A stretch of 22,431 nt of DNA from the IMG/VR virus record IMGVR_UViG_3300028030_000063, positions 1-22,431 of that record. One strand, written 5' to 3'. The position numbers and the translations under genes are program-made. Under the pieces are notes generated by a model. It worked only from the letters and a program-made list of their open reading frames with translations, ran no database searches and was not told the DNA's origin. This document shows positions 19,230 through 22,431 of this stretch, one piece after another. How positions within the stretch are numbered: position 1 is the first letter of the stretch; each line of letters starts with the position of its first letter. Source of the stretch: a virus.

Positions 19230-19553
19230 GTGAACAAGAAACCAGCTATTGAAATTGAAATCGGTGCAATGCCTAAACCTAAAGGTATGGGACAAGGTAT
19301 GAACCAAGGCATGAACCAAGGCATGGGCCAAGGTATGGAAATGATGGAAGGCAAACAAGAACATATGCAAAAAATGCAGATGATGATGCAAGCCATAATG
19401 GAAAAACTGTATGAAATATCTGAACGATTAGCTCGCATAGAGGAACAGGAAACTATGGAGGAGGATGAAATGGAACCCGAATTAGATTTCAATTCTGAAA
19501 ACTATGATATTCCTAATGAAGAACTTACAGATGAAGATGAGGAGTTTATGTAG
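19230..19553 (+). CDS. Met/Gly/Gln-repeat protein, 107 residues
   Basis: The start is GTG, two bases after the portal stop, with AAGGA upstream. Residues about 18-36 are tandem four-residue repeats of the type GMGQ/GMNQ, encoded by 12-base repeats at about 19286-19340. A Met-rich coiled-coil segment follows (MQMMMQAIMEKLYEISERLA), and then a very acidic tail (EELTDEDEEF). I recognise no family. Repeat, coiled coil and acidic tail suggest an assembly or portal-associated factor. Translation is probably coupled to the portal. Confidence 0.78.
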   Translation: MNKKPAIEIEIGAMPKPKGMGQGMNQGMNQGMGQGMEMMEGKQEHMQKMQMMMQAIMEKLYEISERLARIEEQETMEEDEMEPELDFNSENYDIPNEELTDEDEEFM

Positions 19554-19555
19554 TA

Positions 19556-19765
19556 ATGGATACAGGACTTACTGGCGATTACATTGCAGCACTTAAAGAA
19601 GAGTCTGAAATATATAGGGATAAATGTGTAAAAGGTTTATATTCTTCTATGGATGACTATAAACACGATGTTGGTATTATTAAAGGGCTTGAATTAGCTA
19701 AACAAATACTCCATGATACTATACAGCACATACTTGAACGACAAGACTTACCCGATGAGGATTAA
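19556..19765 (+). CDS. Hypothetical 69-residue helical protein
   Basis: MDTGLTGDYIAALKEESEIY and onward; acidic, helical, without a recognised domain. The pattern KHDVGIIKGLELAKQILHDTIQHI is typical of small phage proteins located between portal and scaffold genes, whose role is unknown. It follows the previous stop by two bases; GAGGAG lies 12 bases upstream, a long spacing, so coupling probably drives initiation. Confidence 0.75.
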   Translation: MDTGLTGDYIAALKEESEIYRDKCVKGLYSSMDDYKHDVGIIKGLELAKQILHDTIQHILERQDLPDED

Positions 19766-19767
19766 TA

Positions 19768-20133
19768 ATGGCAGTACAATGTGAAGGTTTAGTATTTAAA
19801 TTAGAAAATGGTGAACATTTAAGACTTACTTTAGATGAAGCGTATGAAATATATACAGTACTAAAATCTTTATTAAAAGATAAAGAAACATCTTATCCTA
19901 ACCCTTTTCCTTTTCCTACTATGCGTGAAGATAATACTCGTCCCGATATATTCGGACCGACATGCCAAGAAAATAAAAATCCCTACGAAGGGGCTATTAC
20001 AGATGTAAATCCTGAAAAAAAGTATAAATGGAACAGTGATATGCCCGGCGTGGTAGATGCCTCACAATGGCAACCAACTATACCCCCCGTTGGAAAATAC
20101 ACACGCCGCAAAAAAGATAAGTGCGCTTGTTGA
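19768..20133 (+). CDS. Hypothetical 121-residue protein
   Basis: The N-terminal 45 residues (LVFKLENGEHLRLTLDEAYEIYTVLKSLL, in part) form a strand-strand-helix pattern found in many small phage proteins. The rest is Pro-rich and probably extended, ending in a basic Cys pair (YTRRKKDKCAC). The C-terminal CAC could bind metal or form a disulfide. I recognise no family. It starts two bases after the previous gene and its stop codon lies inside the -35 box of the next promoter candidate. Confidence 0.75.
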   Translation: MAVQCEGLVFKLENGEHLRLTLDEAYEIYTVLKSLLKDKETSYPNPFPFPTMREDNTRPDIFGPTCQENKNPYEGAITDVNPEKKYKWNSDMPGVVDASQWQPTIPPVGKYTRRKKDKCAC

Positions 20134-20156
20134 CAATATAACTTATATAGTACAAT
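20130..20156 (+). promoter_or_regulatory. Sigma70-like promoter for the GroES/scaffold genes
   Basis: Perfect TTGACA at 20130-20135, a 15-base spacer and TACAAT at 20151-20156 (5 of 6); an alternative -10, CAATAT, gives a 17-base spacer. The RNA would start near 20163, where a large potential hairpin begins. Confidence 0.55.
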
Positions 20157-20159
20157 ATT

Positions 20160-20268
20160 AGGGTGTAGATAGACTTAGCGGTCGAACTCCGGCACCGAAC
20201 CGGTTTCTGCACACCTTACTAACCCCTGACATATGTTAGGATTTATTCGGTCTTGTTCTTCGGAGAAC
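20160..20268 (+). promoter_or_regulatory. Structured 5' leader upstream of the GroES-like gene
   Basis: AGGGTGT and AGA (20160-20170) pair with TCT and ACACCTT (20208-20219), enclosing a CCGG-7-CCGG hairpin. CCTGAC-ATAT-GTTAGG follows near 20225-20240 and GTTCT-TCGG-AGAAC at 20255-20268. The whole 20134-20436 gap has no convincing gene. A 71-codon frame starting with TTG at 20253 lacks a good ribosome binding site and would overlap the GroES-like gene by 32 bases. Confidence 0.5.
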
Positions 20269-20391
20269 ATGGTTTGCCAAGGCGAAAACTTAAATTGAAA
20301 ACTCAATATCAAGCAGAGTTAACTCTCACGCCCAAAGTTGTCGATGCTATCATCGTACATACTTACACATCCCGTGCTATCATTATAAGCG

Positions 20392-20427
20392 ATTCCGAAG
20401 AATCTAATAACAACTTAACTTCGGAGT
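20392..20427 (+). promoter_or_regulatory. Stem masking the GroES-like ribosome binding site (thermometer candidate)
   Basis: ATTCCGAAG (20392-20400) pairs with CTTCGGAGT (20419-20427) over 9 bp with one U-G pair and an 18-base A+T-rich loop. The right arm contains the Shine-Dalgarno CGGAG, ten bases before ATG 20437. A stem of moderate stability across the ribosome binding site of a chaperone gene is the standard layout of an RNA thermometer. Confidence 0.55.
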
Positions 20428-20436
20428 ATTTCAATA

Positions 20437-20868
20437 ATGACGGACAAAACTATAGTCCCTTTGAATAAGCAAGATAATAAATTAAAGTTCGATGGTGATA
20501 CTTTATCTGTAGATCAGATACCAGACCCAACTGGATACCGTATAATCCTTGCCCCTATATCTATCGAACAAGTAACATCCGGACAAATAATCTTAACTTC
20601 AGATACTACAAAACTAGCTGAAACTACTCGATTCGTAGCTAAAGTTCTTAAGATGGGACCACTTTGTTATAAACATGACAAGTTCCGTCCACATCCAAAC
20701 GCGGCGCCTGTACCATGGTGTAAAACAGGTGATGTTGTATCAATCGGACAGTACACTGGATCAAAATTACCTTGCAAGACTGAAGACGGTAAATCTTATG
20801 AACTACGTGTAGTTAATGACGACGAAATTGTCACAGTTATTAGTGATGTGAGTATTCTTGATGTCTAG
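20437..20868 (+). CDS. GroES-like co-chaperonin
   Basis: A 143-residue phage GroES relative that would cap the host GroEL chamber during folding of phage proteins, usually the major capsid protein. The GroES fold is indicated by PTGYRIILAPISIEQVTSGQ and IILTSDTT at the N-terminus, then FVAKVLKMGP, KTGDVVSIGQYTGSKLPCK and ELRVVNDDEIVTVI. An insertion YKHDKFRPHPNAAPVPWC (about 81-98) is characteristic of phage forms of this family. The mobile-loop region is near residues 43-58. CGGAG lies ten bases upstream, inside a masking stem. The position just before the scaffold-like gene and, presumably, the capsid gene fits a role in head protein folding. Confidence 0.85.
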   Translation: MTDKTIVPLNKQDNKLKFDGDTLSVDQIPDPTGYRIILAPISIEQVTSGQIILTSDTTKLAETTRFVAKVLKMGPLCYKHDKFRPHPNAAPVPWCKTGDVVSIGQYTGSKLPCKTEDGKSYELRVVNDDEIVTVISDVSILDV

Positions 20869-21091
20869 TAAAGAAACTGAACTTTGTCCTGTCTGCAAAG
20901 AACGACAAAAACCACTCACATGGAAATTCTGTAGTAAATGCAGAAGCGAACATGCTCGTAAAGCTAAACTAGCTAAACAACAGAAAGCAATAGAATCTAG
21001 TAAAGAAACTACAGACAAAGCAGTAGCTGAAGCTTTTAGTAAAGAAGCTAAGATAGGTGCTACCACACCTGATGGTAAATTTTATTTATAA
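20861..21091 (+). CDS. Zinc-ribbon protein, 76 residues
   Basis: MSSKETELCPVCKERQKPLT and onward. Cys9, Cys12, Cys24 and Cys27 form a CPxC...CSKC zinc ribbon. A Lys/Ala-rich helical tail follows (EHARKAKLAKQQKAI) and then GATTPDGKFYL. The start ATG 20861 overlaps the end of the GroES-like gene by eight bases. No strong Shine-Dalgarno sequence is seen, so translation is probably coupled. Small zinc ribbons of this sort may bind nucleic acid or protein; the function here is unknown. Confidence 0.8.
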   Translation: MSSKETELCPVCKERQKPLTWKFCSKCRSEHARKAKLAKQQKAIESSKETTDKAVAEAFSKEAKIGATTPDGKFYL

Positions 21092-21102
21092 GGAACCAAA
21101 AC

Positions 21103-22248
21103 ATGGCTATAGAAAACGGTGAACAAGTTATACCAACTGAAGGCTTCGAAGGCTTTACTGATGAAGCGGATGATGTAGCACCTATAAGTGCTATTGAAGA
21201 CCAAGATGACTCTGATGAATTAGATGATACCGGTGCTACTATCATTGAAGATACAATTAATGAAGGTTTAGAAACAGAAGATGATGAAGAAACGGACGCT
21301 AAAGCAGAAGGTGAAGAAACTAAAGCTAAAGCTAAAGCAGAAGGTGAAGAAACTGAAGTCAAAGCGGAAGGTGATGAAGACGACGACTTTATCCCGGAAG
21401 TGTTAGATCCTGATGAAGAACCAGAAGAAGGGAAGAAACTTTCTAAGAAAGAAAAGTTCGAACGATATTCTAAAAGTGTACAACGTCGTATTAATAAAGA
21501 AGTTCGACAGCGTGAGCAATTACGAGAAGAAAACTTAGCTCTACAACAACGTATTGCTAATATCGAACAGAACCTGCAGAAAAACCAGGTACAAAGCGAA
21601 GCACAAGTACTGGAAAATAGATTACGTAATGCTACAGCTATTAAACAGCAACTCTTAGAAGAAGGTGAGTATGCTCAAGCTGCAGAAGTAGATAATGATA
21701 TTATCGAAATGCGCATCCGTAAAAACCAGATTGATGAATATAACGCATCTCTGCAACAAGGGCAGGTAGCTCCTACTCAGCAACCTGTAATTCCTGCACA
21801 GCAATCCGTAACTCCTATACAACAAGCACCCGTGGCACCTGTGACACCTGCAGTACCTACAGAAGTACCAACTGTGCAAACTAAATGGATTGAAAATAAT
21901 CCTAGGTTTGGTAGAGAGGCTGGATATACAGCATTCGTAAATGAGCAGTACGACCGAATGATAGAAGAAGGTTATAATCCGGAAGATCCAAATATGTATC
22001 GTGAACTGGACAGACGCATAGGACGTACTCCCGTTACTAAACCTTCGCAACAAACTACGCAGACTTCTACAGCTGCACCCGCTAAACCTAGAACACAAGC
22101 AGCGCCTCCTCCTAATGCAGGTCGTCAAGCTACAGCAGGAGCTAAGTCTTCGGGTTTAACTGAAGCAGATAAAGCAAACATGCGAGCATGGGGATTGAAT
22201 CCTAATGATGTCAATCAACGTAAAGAATGGTTACGTAATCGGAGATAA
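21103..22248 (+). CDS. Scaffold-like head assembly protein, 381 residues
   Basis: The protein has the layout of phage scaffolding proteins. A very acidic N-terminal third (DQDDSDELDD; EDDEETD; DEDDDFIPEV) is followed by a long charged coiled coil at about 118-205 (KKEKFERYSKSVQRRINKEV and onward). A Gln/Pro-rich linker comes next, then a segment WIENNPRFGREAGYTAFVNE, and a basic C-terminus (RAWGLNPNDVNQRKEWLRNRR, in part). A 24-base repeat encoding AKAEGEET occurs twice, at 21298-21321 and 21331-21354. AAGGAACC lies before the ATG. It is the right size and place, after portal and GroES and before the expected major capsid gene. No sequence motif proves it. Confidence 0.8.
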   Translation: MAIENGEQVIPTEGFEGFTDEADDVAPISAIEDQDDSDELDDTGATIIEDTINEGLETEDDEETDAKAEGEETKAKAKAEGEETEVKAEGDEDDDFIPEVLDPDEEPEEGKKLSKKEKFERYSKSVQRRINKEVRQREQLREENLALQQRIANIEQNLQKNQVQSEAQVLENRLRNATAIKQQLLEEGEYAQAAEVDNDIIEMRIRKNQIDEYNASLQQGQVAPTQQPVIPAQQSVTPIQQAPVAPVTPAVPTEVPTVQTKWIENNPRFGREAGYTAFVNEQYDRMIEEGYNPEDPNMYRELDRRIGRTPVTKPSQQTTQTSTAAPAKPRTQAAPPPNAGRQATAGAKSSGLTEADKANMRAWGLNPNDVNQRKEWLRNRR

Positions 22249-22250
22249 TT

Positions 22251-22431
22251 ATGACTGAACAAGAAGTTGAAAACATACAAGCTGATATAGAACAGGCTTC
22301 AGCTAAACTAAAGGCTGAAACTAAGTCTACTAAATCTGCTAAGTCTGCTAAGCCTTTAGGTAAGACTCTAAACAACACAGATATAAAAGGTGCACGTAAA
22401 CAAGTTTCTGATATTGAAACTTTTGGCGACG
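22251..22431 (+). CDS. Hypothetical protein, 3' end outside the window
   Basis: An open frame of 60 codons begins at ATG 22251, three bases after the scaffold-like stop, with GGAG nine bases upstream, and runs off the right edge. The N-terminus MTEQEVENIQADIEQASAKL is helical. It is followed by a Lys/Ser-rich repeat of the KST/KSAK type and then PLGKTLNNTDIKGARKQVSD. Too little is present to identify it. By position it belongs to the head operon and may be another assembly factor before the capsid gene. Confidence 0.75.
   Translation, partial: MTEQEVENIQADIEQASAKLKAETKSTKSAKSAKPLGKTLNNTDIKGARKQVSDIETFGD

Noticed and set aside
20253-20468. 71-codon rightward frame starting at TTG
   Set aside because: It has no good ribosome binding site, overlaps the GroES-like gene start in another frame, and covers the predicted leader and masking stem.

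Overview
The window is part of an A+T-rich double-stranded DNA tailed-phage genome (Caudoviricetes). The evidence is a small and a large terminase subunit, a P22-like portal of about 794 residues, a scaffold-like protein and a phage GroES-like chaperonin, all on the plus strand in a tight late operon. The host is probably a Gram-negative bacterium: there is a Rap1a/Tai-family secreted protein, a Dps-like ferritin, and strong AGGAG-type ribosome binding sites. The large portal and the gene order suggest a podovirus-like phage, but no tail gene is present to settle this.

Layout. (1) 1-3315, leftward: an unrecognised gene cut by the window edge, a primase-helicase (AEP primase, PriCT-2 and SF3 helicase) and a small AlpA/MerR-type DNA-binding protein. 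(2) 3316-4008: a non-coding region with about eleven GTCA/A-tract repeats in both orientations, a hairpin and a long A+T stretch, which looks like a replication origin next to its initiator. (3) 3841-4965, rightward: an HNH homing-type endonuclease with a pseudoknot-like leader at its ribosome binding site, bracketed by a 22-bp perfect direct repeat and followed by hairpin-rich sequence and a strong terminator. (4) 4966-10926, leftward: about fifteen mostly tiny genes, including Rap1a/Tai, an unusual 303-residue protein, a Dps homologue, two membrane proteins and several microproteins. Long hairpin-rich gaps separate them. (5) 10927-11232: the divergent hub between leftward and rightward transcription. 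(6) 11233-22431, rightward late genes: TerS, two paralogous Cys/His microproteins around a set of GUAA-loop hairpins, TerL with a 322-residue intein, a small cytosine methyltransferase-like protein, two Q-rich proteins, portal, three small proteins, a structured leader, a GroES-like gene, a zinc-ribbon protein, a scaffold-like protein and the start of another gene.

The most unusual content is non-coding. The leftward region carries several families of repeated structured elements. One is a five-copy AAAGCTTT-plus-hairpin element whose stem shows compensatory changes. Another is a four-copy G-rich motif with quadruplex potential plus a conserved TGYCG/CGRCA stem. Runs of short perfect hairpins, many with purine triloops, resemble the template-strand hairpin promoters of N4 virion RNA polymerase. 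Several leftward genes also present their Shine-Dalgarno sequence in the loop of a small hairpin. Together these suggest a modular arrangement in which small genes sit as separately controlled cassettes. On the rightward side, the GroES-like gene has its ribosome binding site inside a 9-bp stem with a U-G pair, the design of an RNA thermometer.

All calls come from reading the sequence. No database search or folding program was run.
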